Positions 24,189 to 32,087 of a stretch of DNA of 45,642 nt are shown one piece after another (position 1 is the first letter of the stretch; each line of letters opens with the position of its first letter). The DNA is from Myxococcaceae bacterium. Its GTDB lineage: Bacteria; Myxococcota; Myxococcia; Myxococcales; Myxococcaceae. The notes under the pieces are model-generated. The model did not search any database, was not told where the DNA came from, and was given only the letters and a program-made list of their open reading frames with translations. The stretch is taken from the NCBI GenBank assembly GCA_019686135.1, contig JADGHL010000029.1:1-45642 (forward strand), written 5' to 3'. The position numbers and the translations under genes are program-made.

Positions 24189-25847
24189 ATGGAAGACACC
24201 CTCTACGACGCGATCGTCATCGGCTCGGGCGCCACCGGCGGCGTGGCGGCGAAGCAGCTCACCGAGGCGGGGCTGAAGGTCGTCGTGCTCGAGGCCGGCC
24301 GGATGTTCAAGGGCGGCAGCGAGTACGGCACCCAGGCCGGCAACATGGCGAAGGCGGTGTGGCGCCACTTCGTCACGAAGAACCAGCGCACGCAAGAACT
24401 GCACGGCGGCTACTGGGAGGTGAACCCGGATCTATTCACCGACGATCTGAAGAACCCGTACACCACCGCGCCCGGCAGACCCTACCGGTGGATCCGCGGG
24501 CGGCAGGTGGGCGGCCGGTCGCTCACGTGGGGCGGCGTCACGCTCAGGTTCAGCGACTACGAGTTCAAGGCGGCGAGCCACGACGGCTACGGCGAGGACT
24601 GGCCGATCGGCCTTGCGGACCTGGAGCCGTACTACGCGATGCTCGAGCGGTTCTTCCACACGCACGGCTCGCGCGAAAACATCCCCACGCTGCCGGACGG
24701 CGAGTTCGAGGACCCGAGCCCCCTCACGCCCGGGGAGAGGGTGTTCAAGGAGAAGGTGGAGGCGCGCTGGCCGGAGCGGCGGGTCATCCCCGCGCGCGGC
24801 ATCAAGGCGGGCCGCAACCCCGCCCGCGGCGATCGGTACTCGCGCCTGTCCAGCCCCGGCACCACGCTCGCGGCGGCGAACGCGACCGGGAACCTCACCC
24901 TGCGCGCGGATGCGGTGGTGTCGAAGATCGTCGTCGACGAGCAGACCGGCCGCGCCTCGGGCGTGGAGTTCATCGACGCGAACACCCGCGCGCTGCACCT
25001 GGTGCGCGGGAAGCTCGTCTTCTGCTGCGCGTCGACGATCGAGACGATCCGCATCCTCTGGCGGTCCACCAGCGTCGCGCACCCCGACGGGCTCGGCGCC
25101 AGCTCCGGCGTGCTCGGTCGGTACGTGATGGATCACATCGTCAGCACCATCTACTTCTACATGCCCGAGGTCCCCGACGACCGGCGCGAGCGCTTCGAGC
25201 TGCTCGGATCGGATTCGATCATCGTCCCCAGGTGGATGAACCTCGAAGGTCGGCCCACCGAGCCGTACCTGCGCGGCTTCGGGCTCTGGGGCGGGATTCA
25301 GCGGCTGCCGTTCCCGTCGCTCCTGCTGAAGAAGAAGGGGATGGCGTTCGGCTTTCTCTGCGCGATGGGCGAGGCGCTGCCGCACGCGGACAACCGGGTG
25401 ACGCTGGACTCCGAAAAGAAGGACGCGTGGGGCCTGCCGGTGCCGCACATCGCCTGCTCCTGGGTCGAGAACGATCTGCTGCTCGCGGGCGCCGCCCAGG
25501 CGGAGACCGAGGCGATGATCAAGGAAGCGGGCGGGGTGATCTGCTCGCTCACTGATCTCGTCCGCACGCCGCTCGTGGGTGAGGTGATGAAGGGAATGCA
25601 GCGCGAGTGGATGCCCACCACGCCCGGTCTGTTCGTCCACGAGGTCGGCGGGGCGCGGATGGGGTCGTCGCCGAAGTCGTCGGTCACCAACCCGAACTGT
25701 CAGCTGTGGGACGCGCCCAACGTGTTCGTCACCGACGGTGCGTGCTGGGTGAGCTCCGGGTGGCAGAACCCCACGCTCACCGAGATGGCCATCACCGCCC
25801 GCGCCTGCGCGATCGCCGTGGACGCGTTGCGACGCGACAATTTGTGA
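24189..25847 (+). CDS. GMC-family FAD oxidoreductase, glucoside-3-dehydrogenase-like
   Basis: A 552-residue flavoprotein with the FAD-binding GSGATGG at 12-18 and VVLEAG at 33-38, a GMC signature region GRQVGGRSLTWGG, and a C-terminal block VHEVGGARMGSSP...SVTNPN, NVFVTDGACWVSS and QNPTLTEMAITARA. That C-terminus is typical of GMC enzymes of the glucoside-3-dehydrogenase/gluconate-dehydrogenase group, which oxidise a sugar hydroxyl and pass electrons to a partner. No small subunit (gluconate dehydrogenase subunit 3 type) and no Tat signal are seen, so it is probably cytoplasmic or lacks its usual partner. It sits directly after an aldo/keto reductase. The exact substrate is inferred from the subfamily only. 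Confidence 0.9.
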   Translation: MEDTLYDAIVIGSGATGGVAAKQLTEAGLKVVVLEAGRMFKGGSEYGTQAGNMAKAVWRHFVTKNQRTQELHGGYWEVNPDLFTDDLKNPYTTAPGRPYRWIRGRQVGGRSLTWGGVTLRFSDYEFKAASHDGYGEDWPIGLADLEPYYAMLERFFHTHGSRENIPTLPDGEFEDPSPLTPGERVFKEKVEARWPERRVIPARGIKAGRNPARGDRYSRLSSPGTTLAAANATGNLTLRADAVVSKIVVDEQTGRASGVEFIDANTRALHLVRGKLVFCCASTIETIRILWRSTSVAHPDGLGASSGVLGRYVMDHIVSTIYFYMPEVPDDRRERFELLGSDSIIVPRWMNLEGRPTEPYLRGFGLWGGIQRLPFPSLLLKKKGMAFGFLCAMGEALPHADNRVTLDSEKKDAWGLPVPHIACSWVENDLLLAGAAQAETEAMIKEAGGVICSLTDLVRTPLVGEVMKGMQREWMPTTPGLFVHEVGGARMGSSPKSSVTNPNCQLWDAPNVFVTDGACWVSSGWQNPTLTEMAITARACAIAVDALRRDNL

Positions 25848-26013
25848 GCTGTCCGCGCGGCCGCTCTGCTGGCGGGACGCGGCCATGCGCGCCCACTGTG
25901 TGACAGGTGGAGGCAGCCTGCCCCTCTTCGCAGGGCACTCCGCTGTTCTCGGTTTACAGGCGACGGAGCGCGATCAAAGGTGACGCTCGTCTGGGAAGTG
26001 ACCAGGGGGAAGC

Positions 26014-27228
26014 TTGGAAGCGGGTTACCCAGTGCCGGCGGACGAAGCGGCGCGGCTGGACGCGCTCCGCAGCTACAACGTCCTCGACACCCCGCCGGAG
26101 CCGGAGTTCGACGAGCTGGTCCGGCTGGCGGCGAAGCTGTGCAACTGCCCGGTCGCGGCCATCACGCTGATCGACGAGAAGCGCCAGTGGTACAAGGCCC
26201 GGTTCGGGCTGGAGGCGAGCTGGACGCCGCGCGCCGCCGATGGGCTGTGCTCCAACGCGATCCTCAACCACGAGCCGATGCAGGTCGGCGACATCGAGCT
26301 CGACCCGCGCTTCTGCGACTCGGACACGTTTCGCCAGCTCGGGCTGCGCTTCTACGCCGGCGTCCCGCTCGTGAACCGAGAGAACCTGGTGCTGGGCACC
26401 CTCTGCGTGCTCGATCACCGGCCCCGCCTCCTGCCGCCCGAGGAGATCGACGGGCTCAAGGTGATCGCCCGGCAGGTGCTGGCGCAGCTCGAATTGCGGC
26501 GCCTCGCCGCGGTCGGCGAGTTCCGCGAGCGCCTGGTGTCGATCCTCAGCCACGATCTGTGGGCGCCGCTGCAGCACGTGCTGATGGCCGCCCGGCAGGG
26601 GATGGGCCTCGGACCCGGCGGCCTGGATCCGCGCTACCTCTCGCAAATTGCAATCTCCGCCGAGCGGCTCACCCGGATGGTGCGCGACGTGCTCGACTTC
26701 ACGCAGACGCGGCTCGGCAACGGGCTGCCCGTGCAGACGCGGCCGGCCCACCTCCATCAGATCTGCCGGCGCATCGTGCAGGAGTTCTCGCTCTCCTATC
26801 CGAACCGCGAGATCCAGCTCGAGCTGAGCGGTGAGGGCACCGGCATCTGGGACGAGGACCGGCTGGGCCAGGCGGTGACCAACCTCCTCGCGAACGCCCT
26901 GCGCTACGGCGCGCCCGACCGGCCGATCCGGCTGACCAGCCAGACCGAAGGGCAGTTCGCCACCGTCACCGTCTTCAATGAGGGCGACCCCATCCCCGAA
27001 CAGATGCGCGCGCGGCTGTTCGCGCCGTTCCCGCGCGCCGCCGAGGCCGGACGCGAACTCGCCTCCGGGCTGGGGCTCGGCCTGTTCATCGTCAAGGAGA
27101 TCGCCACCTCCTTCGGCGGCACCGTGGAGGTCTCGTCCACGTCCGATCGCGGCACCACCTTCCGGCTGCGGGTGCCGCGCGGTCTGCCGCTCGAGACCGA
27201 GATCGTCAAGCCGATGCTCCGGCACTGA
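26014..27228 (+). CDS. GAF-domain sensor histidine kinase, cytoplasmic
   Basis: A 404-residue kinase starting at TTG 26014 behind a strong AGGGGGA ribosome site. Residues about 15-160 form a GAF domain (RLAAKLCNCPVAAITLID, then FYAGVPLVN and LGTLCVLDH). The HisKA region has the phospho-acceptor His180 in SILSHDLWAPLQ; the usual R-N/T-P after the His-Asp is changed to W-A-P. The ATPase part shows the N-box NLLANALRYG (Asn294) and SGLGLGLFIVKEIATSFGG. There is no membrane helix, so it is a soluble sensor. No response regulator lies nearby, making it an orphan. The TMEM220-like gene follows after three bases and probably shares the transcript. Confidence 0.9.
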   Translation: MEAGYPVPADEAARLDALRSYNVLDTPPEPEFDELVRLAAKLCNCPVAAITLIDEKRQWYKARFGLEASWTPRAADGLCSNAILNHEPMQVGDIELDPRFCDSDTFRQLGLRFYAGVPLVNRENLVLGTLCVLDHRPRLLPPEEIDGLKVIARQVLAQLELRRLAAVGEFRERLVSILSHDLWAPLQHVLMAARQGMGLGPGGLDPRYLSQIAISAERLTRMVRDVLDFTQTRLGNGLPVQTRPAHLHQICRRIVQEFSLSYPNREIQLELSGEGTGIWDEDRLGQAVTNLLANALRYGAPDRPIRLTSQTEGQFATVTVFNEGDPIPEQMRARLFAPFPRAAEAGRELASGLGLGLFIVKEIATSFGGTVEVSSTSDRGTTFRLRVPRGLPLETEIVKPMLRH

Positions 27229-27231
27229 AGC

Positions 27232-27639
27232 GTGATCTTCCGCGTCCTCAACGGGCTGATGGCCGCGTACTTCGCGTACGCCACCGTGGTCCAGCTCAAC
27301 GATCCCGACTGGCTGCGCTGGGCCGGGATGTACGCGGTGTGCGCGGTCATCTGCGTTCAGACGGTGGCGAACAAGGGCATGTGGCGCGTGCCGGCGATCG
27401 TCGCCGCGATCGCCCTGGGGTGGGCGCTGGTGTGGCTGCCGCGCGTGCTCGCGCATCCGCCGGGCGTCGGCGAGCTGACCCGCTACCGGATGCTGAACGT
27501 CGCGGTGGAGGAGGCGCGCGAGTTTCTCGGGTTGCTGATCGCCGCGGTCTGGATGGGGCTGGTCGCCCTTGTCCGGTTCGTCCAGCTGAAGCGGCGGCGG
27601 GCCAGGCGCGCGCAGGCCGCCGTGGGCCGGGTGGTCTGA
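27232..27639 (+). CDS. TMEM220-like small membrane protein
   Basis: A 135-residue integral membrane protein with about four hydrophobic segments (near 1-19, 30-47, 52-70 and 97-115) and a basic, cytoplasmic-looking C-terminus KRRRARRAQ. The motif VQLNDPDW after the first helix is characteristic of the TMEM220 family, whose biochemical role is unknown. GTG at 27232 is the only start after the preceding stop, three bases away. It is convergent with, and seven bases from, the DUF4136-like lipoprotein gene. Confidence 0.8.
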   Translation: MIFRVLNGLMAAYFAYATVVQLNDPDWLRWAGMYAVCAVICVQTVANKGMWRVPAIVAAIALGWALVWLPRVLAHPPGVGELTRYRMLNVAVEEAREFLGLLIAAVWMGLVALVRFVQLKRRRARRAQAAVGRVV

Positions 27640-27645
27640 GCCGAT

Positions 27646-28251
27646 TCAGCTGGGACCGATGACCCCGTCCTTCTTCATCGCCTTCACCACGCGCGAGGCG
27701 ACCGATCCGACCGGCAGCCGCGAGCCCGGCGAGGTCTGCACGGTCTCGGAGGTCGCGGTCCAGATCAGCCGGCCCGACCTCGGATCGAAGGCGCTGGTCT
27801 CGATGCGCGCGAGCGTCCGCGTGTCGAGGTAGCCCGGCGAGTACACCCACGGGTTCGGATACGCCCAGTAGTCGTACCAGCCGTAGGAGCTGGGCACGTA
27901 GCGGTACTCCGTGGCGACGCCGTGGTAGCGGGAGACGATGACCGTGTCGAAGCCCCGCTGGACGGCGACGTCGTGCACCGCGTCGCGGAGCTGATCGCGC
28001 TGGTAGGTGGAGAGGTCCGGGAGGAACTGGAGGCTGGGCACCGCGTCGACGCCCTGCTCGTGGAGCTCGGCGGCGAGGTGCTCCTCGAGGTTGCGGCGCG
28101 TGGCTTCGTCCGGCATCACCGCCACCACCAGCGCCCGGTGCGGCTGCGGCGCTGCCTCGGGAACGGTCCAGGTGTCGACGATGCGCGTGCTCGCGCACCC
28201 GGCGCTCAGCGCCAACACGATCGTCGCAGCGATCAAACGCGGGGATTTCAT
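27646..28251 (-). CDS. DUF4136-like lipoprotein
   Basis: A 201-residue lipoprotein: signal peptide with lipobox LSAGC (Cys19), then STRIVDTWT, a pattern seen at the start of DUF4136-type lipoproteins. An alpha/beta domain follows (ALVVAVMPDEATRRNLEEHL, then DTVIVSRYHG), with a Tyr/Trp/Pro-rich loop (SSYGWYDYWAYPNPW) and a late strand RLIWTATSETVQT. It is probably anchored in the outer membrane facing the periplasm; function is unknown. GGGAGGCGG precedes the ATG. It lies 121 bases downstream of the repeat-containing DUF3943-like gene on the same strand. Confidence 0.8.
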   Translation of the reverse strand: MKSPRLIAATIVLALSAGCASTRIVDTWTVPEAAPQPHRALVVAVMPDEATRRNLEEHLAAELHEQGVDAVPSLQFLPDLSTYQRDQLRDAVHDVAVQRGFDTVIVSRYHGVATEYRYVPSSYGWYDYWAYPNPWVYSPGYLDTRTLARIETSAFDPRSGRLIWTATSETVQTSPGSRLPVGSVASRVVKAMKKDGVIGPS

Positions 28252-28372
28252 GGTCCGCCTCCCGGGGTTGCTTCAACGGTGCGCATCGTCCGGAAGGTCG
28301 CAGCGGCGAGGCGGGCGTCGGTCGCTGTGCATTGCTGCCGGGCGAGCGGCAATTCGTCCGGGAGCCCGGGTC

Positions 28373-29935
28373 TCAGCACTCCGTGCCGAGCGCGCGTTCG
28401 GCCTCACCCAATGGGTCGATCAGGATCATCAACATCCGGCGGAGAGCGCCTGTTTCCTGTGAGTCGCCGCGGGCTGCGCGGAAGAGCTGGAAGCGCGCCT
28501 CGCCGAGCGCGATCCCGAGGACGGGCGTGAGGCTCAGGTCGATCGCGCTGGGCCGCTGGTGCAGCGCCTCCGGGCCGTATTCCCACGCGGTCGACGCGAC
28601 GGTGGTGGCGAGCAGCGCCGCCCACGGGCCGTGACCGCACCGCCGGAAGCGCTGGTACACCTCGGACCCGAAGAGCCCGTGGCCGATCACGTTCAACGTC
28701 CACGGATCGCCGTCGGACTCGAAGAGGTTCCGGTGGCGGTCGAACTCGGGCGGAAGCGTGTACGCCTCGCGCAGGTGCTTCTCCGCGGCATCGAACTCGA
28801 GCAGCGGGTACGAGTCGGGCCACAGAATGGAGAGCGACAGGCGCATCGCTCCCATGAGCCCGATGGTGTGCAGCGTGGGCACAAGCCAGTGAGCGATGGG
28901 CGCGTCGTCCGGCGACGTGGAGGGGGACAACGCCACGCGGGCCGCTCCGGGCGCCCCTCGCGTCGCCGGTACATCCGCGTCCCCGGTTGCCGGCGCTCGA
29001 CTGTCGCGGGTGTCCGGTGCAAGTGCGTCCTCCTTCGCCGCCGCAGGTGCGTCGACAGTCGTCCGCGTATCCGCGGCGCCAGTGAACCACGCTGGTGTGT
29101 CGCGAGCGCCCGGTGCGAGCGTGTCCTCGGCCGCCGGCGCAGGTGCGCCGCCAGGCGTCGGCGCATCCGCGTCGTCGGTGGCCGGAGCTGGCTTGTTGTG
29201 AGCGCCCGGAGCAAGCGCGTCCTCGACGAACGGCGCAGGTGCGCCGCCAGGCGTCGGCGCATCCGCGTCGTCGGTGGCCGGAGCTGGCTTGTTGTGAGCG
29301 CCCGGAGCAAGCGCGTCCTCGGCCGCCGGCGCAGGTGCGCCGCCAGGCGTCGGCGCATCCGCGTCGTCGGTGGCCGGAGCTGGCTTGTTGTGAGCGTCCG
29401 GAGCAAGTGCGTCCTCGATGAACGGCGCAGGTGCGCCGCCAGGCGTCGGCGCATCCGCGTCGTCGGTGGCCGGAGCTGGCTTGTTGTGAGCGTTCGGAGC
29501 AAGTGCGTCCTCGATGAACGGCGCAGGTGCGCCGCCAGGCGTTGGCGCATCCGCGTCGTCGGTGGCCGGAGCTGGCTTGTTGTGAGCGCCCGGAGCAAGC
29601 GCGTCCTCGATGAACGGCGCAGGTGCGTCGCAACTCGTCGGCGCATCCGTGTCGTCGGTGGCCGGAGCTGGCTTGTTGTGAGCGTCCGGAGCGAGCGCGT
29701 CCTCGATCAACGGCGCAGGTGCGTCGCAACTCGTCGGCGCATCTTCGTCGCTCGTGGCCGGAGCTGGTGCGTCATGGGTGTCCGGTGCGAGTGCGTCCTC
29801 CGTAGCCGACGCATCTGTGCCTCGCGTCGTTGGCTCAGGCGCCCCTCGGGTCGCGCGTGCATGTGCGTCGAGGGTGACCGGCGCTAGGGCGGCCCAAGCG
29901 ATGGCGCACGCAGTGGTGAGGACGACGGCGATCAT
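28373..29935 (-). CDS. Pro/Ala/Asp-repeat protein with a DUF3943-like C-terminal domain
   Basis: A 520-residue protein. Residues 1-26 form a hydrophobic, signal-like N-terminus, though without an N-terminal positive charge. Residues 46-333 are nine tandem 32-residue repeats rich in Ala, Pro, Asp and Thr (EDALAPGAHNKPAPATDD type). Residues about 340-520 are a conserved domain with DPWTLNVIGHGLFGSEVYQR, WEYGPEAL and VLGIALGEA, resembling DUF3943. The C-terminal domain may associate with the envelope and the repeats form an extended linker across the periplasm. The repeats are in frame and the flanking unique sequence is intact, so the gene looks alive. No ribosome site is obvious at the ATG. 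Confidence 0.78.
   Translation of the reverse strand: MIAVVLTTACAIAWAALAPVTLDAHARATRGAPEPTTRGTDASATEDALAPDTHDAPAPATSDEDAPTSCDAPAPLIEDALAPDAHNKPAPATDDTDAPTSCDAPAPFIEDALAPGAHNKPAPATDDADAPTPGGAPAPFIEDALAPNAHNKPAPATDDADAPTPGGAPAPFIEDALAPDAHNKPAPATDDADAPTPGGAPAPAAEDALAPGAHNKPAPATDDADAPTPGGAPAPFVEDALAPGAHNKPAPATDDADAPTPGGAPAPAAEDTLAPGARDTPAWFTGAADTRTTVDAPAAAKEDALAPDTRDSRAPATGDADVPATRGAPGAARVALSPSTSPDDAPIAHWLVPTLHTIGLMGAMRLSLSILWPDSYPLLEFDAAEKHLREAYTLPPEFDRHRNLFESDGDPWTLNVIGHGLFGSEVYQRFRRCGHGPWAALLATTVASTAWEYGPEALHQRPSAIDLSLTPVLGIALGEARFQLFRAARGDSQETGALRRMLMILIDPLGEAERALGTEC
28937..29800. repeat. Nine 96-bp tandem repeats within a coding region
   Basis: The period is exactly 96 bp (for example GGAGCTGGCTTG recurs at 29184 and 29280), equal to 32 codons. 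Units two to seven (about 29128-29704) are nearly identical; the outer units are diverged. Differences concentrate at the ends of units (APAPFI versus APAPAA), suggesting recombination between copies. Copy-number change would keep frame. Confidence 0.92.
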
Positions 29936-30041
29936 CGAGGGCCGGGGAGCGTAGCCGGGTCAACAGCTGGGGTGGCGTGCCATTGCCCCGTCGGGCAGCC
30001 GTGCGCACAGAGGCCTTTCGGGGATCTGCGCCCGCACTGAT

Positions 30042-32087
30042 ATGCCCCTTCGCTCCGCCGCCGTGCTGTTGCTCTGCGCCGCCTGCGCCCACACCGCGGA
30101 GCCCGGGCCGGTGGTCCGCGCCGTGACGTTCGTGGGCAACGAGCACCTCGACGACGGCGAGCTCGCCGATGCGATCGTCACCACCGGATCGAGCTGGGTC
30201 CCATTCACCGCGCGGCACCACTTCGACCCGAACGTCTGGACGACGGATCTCGAGCGGCTCGAGCGCTACTACCACTCGCGCGGCTTCTACCAGGCGGAGG
30301 TGGTGGAGGACGCGATCGAGCCTGTGGGCGAGGACGCGGTGCGGCTCCGCGTGCGCATCCGCGAGGGCGAGCCGACCGTGCTCACCCATCTGGCGATCCA
30401 CGGTCTGGAGGATCTGCCGGAGGAGCACCGCGCGCGCGTGCTCGAGGTGGTCACGCTGCGGGAGGGCGAGCGTTTCGAAGAACCGAAGTGGGAACCTCTC
30501 AAGGGCGCGCTCGTCGCGGCGCTGGTGGACCTCGGCTACGCGGAGGCGAAGGCAGAGGGGCAGGCGAAGGTGGATCTCGCCACGCACCAGGCCTCCATCG
30601 ACGTGCAGGTGACGCCGGGCGTCCGCTACCGCCCGGGCGAGGTCCACGTGGTGACGCAGCCGGGCGCGCGCGTCGAGGCGTGGCGGATCCGCGAACAGGT
30701 CGAAGAGGCGATCAAGGGCGAGGAGTGGTACTCGCAGGAGGTCCGCGAGGAGGTCCAGCAACGCGTCTTCGGTCTCGGCGTCTTCGGCGCCGCGCAGGTC
30801 ACGCCGGAGAAGGGCGATCCGGTCACGCAGCGGCTGCCGCTCCGGGTCGAGGTCCAGGAGACCGCGTTCCACGAAGTGGCGGCCGGCTTCGGCCTCGGCG
30901 TGGAGCAGCGGCGCAACGAGATCCACGCGATCGGCGAGTACACCGACCGCGACTTCCTCGGCGGTCTACGCCGCCTGCAGCTCACCGCGCGCGCAGGGTG
31001 GGCGTTCATCCCCAACGCGTGGTCCGTGCTCGGCGGCGGCAACGTGGTGACGCGCACCGGACCCATCGCCCGGCTCGACGCACAGCTCGACCAGCCACGC
31101 TTCTTTCACCCCGACTTCCGCATCCACGGTGAGCTCGAGGCGGAGCGCGCGATCGAGCCTGCGTATTCCTTCATCGGCGGGCGCCTCAAGCTGGGCGTGC
31201 CGTGGCGGCCGTGGAGCTGGCTGGAGGTTCAGCCCGCGTACGACCTCGAGCTCTACCGGCTGGATGCGGGGCAGGTGACGCTCTCGGAGGGAACGCCGCA
31301 GCTCCTCTTCGGCTGCGAGCGCGCCTGCGTGCTCTCGTACCTCGAGCAGCGCGCGGCGATCGACCGCCGCGACGATCCACAGGAGCCGCACCGGGGCTAC
31401 TACCTCGCGCTGTCGGTCCAGGAGGGCGGCGGCCCGTTGGGCGGGAGCTTCGACTACGTGCGCATCTCGCCGGAGGTGCGCGGCTACGTCCCGCTCACGC
31501 GCGAACAACGCGTGGTGCTCGCCGGCCGCCTGAAACTGGGGACGTTGATTCCTGTCGGCGCCGAGGACACCGCGTCCCCGATCGTCGCCCGCTACTTCTC
31601 CGGCGGCGACGAGATGCGCGGCTTCAGCACCCAGCGCCTGTCGCCCATGCAGCTCGAACGCAAGTCCAACCCGAAGGAGGGCGAAACCTTCAACGCCGAA
31701 CCCGTGCCGATCGGCGGCAATGGGTTGTTCGAGGCGTCGGTGGAGGCGCGCTACGCGATCAGCCCGACGTTGGTGATCGCCGCGTTCGTGGACACGGGCT
31801 TCGTCACCGCGGAGCAGTTGCAGTGGTCGGACCCGTCGTACTTCACCCGGAACCTTCTCTGGGCGGTGGGCGGCGGCATCCGCTACCGCACCCCGGTGGG
31901 ACCGATCCGTCTGGACCTCGCGTACCGGCTGCCGTTCGGACCGCCGCTGCAGGTGAGCTCGGCGGATCCGGCGCTCACCTATGACCCATCGTCCGGGTGC
32001 TTCGGGATCGGCCGAAGCTCGCCGAACCGCGGCGGCGCACCCGAGGGCGTCTGCGCGATTCACCTTTCGGTGGGGGAGGCGTTTTGA
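30042..32087 (+). CDS. tamA: TamA-like Omp85-family outer-membrane assembly protein with a lipobox
   Basis: A 681-residue protein. After an N-terminus with lipobox-like CAAC (Cys15) come POTRA-type domains (about 24-280: VRAVTFVGNEHLDDGELADAI, a YYHSRGFYQAEV motif, VRIREGEP) and a C-terminal Omp85 beta-barrel (about 285-681) with FLGGLRRLQLTARAG, RYFSGGDEMRGFS (the RGF/Y motif of Omp85 loop 6) and the closing VGPIRLDLAYRLPFG. Omp85 proteins insert barrels into the outer membrane; TamA works with TamB, which follows and overlaps by four bases. A Cys directly after the signal would make it a lipid-modified barrel, unlike enterobacterial TamA. The extension after the barrel strand, about 30 residues, is also unusual. 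Confidence 0.88.
   Translation: MPLRSAAVLLLCAACAHTAEPGPVVRAVTFVGNEHLDDGELADAIVTTGSSWVPFTARHHFDPNVWTTDLERLERYYHSRGFYQAEVVEDAIEPVGEDAVRLRVRIREGEPTVLTHLAIHGLEDLPEEHRARVLEVVTLREGERFEEPKWEPLKGALVAALVDLGYAEAKAEGQAKVDLATHQASIDVQVTPGVRYRPGEVHVVTQPGARVEAWRIREQVEEAIKGEEWYSQEVREEVQQRVFGLGVFGAAQVTPEKGDPVTQRLPLRVEVQETAFHEVAAGFGLGVEQRRNEIHAIGEYTDRDFLGGLRRLQLTARAGWAFIPNAWSVLGGGNVVTRTGPIARLDAQLDQPRFFHPDFRIHGELEAERAIEPAYSFIGGRLKLGVPWRPWSWLEVQPAYDLELYRLDAGQVTLSEGTPQLLFGCERACVLSYLEQRAAIDRRDDPQEPHRGYYLALSVQEGGGPLGGSFDYVRISPEVRGYVPLTREQRVVLAGRLKLGTLIPVGAEDTASPIVARYFSGGDEMRGFSTQRLSPMQLERKSNPKEGETFNAEPVPIGGNGLFEASVEARYAISPTLVIAAFVDTGFVTAEQLQWSDPSYFTRNLLWAVGGGIRYRTPVGPIRLDLAYRLPFGPPLQVSSADPALTYDPSSGCFGIGRSSPNRGGAPEGVCAIHLSVGEAF

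Noticed and set aside
28937-29800. CRISPR array
   Set aside because: Units are contiguous 96-bp coding repeats without unique spacers, in frame with a protein that has intact ends.
29970-29990. Sigma-54-like box (TGGCGTG...TTGC) upstream of tamA
   Set aside because: The distance between the GG and GC elements is one base short of the strict spacing of sigma-54 promoters.
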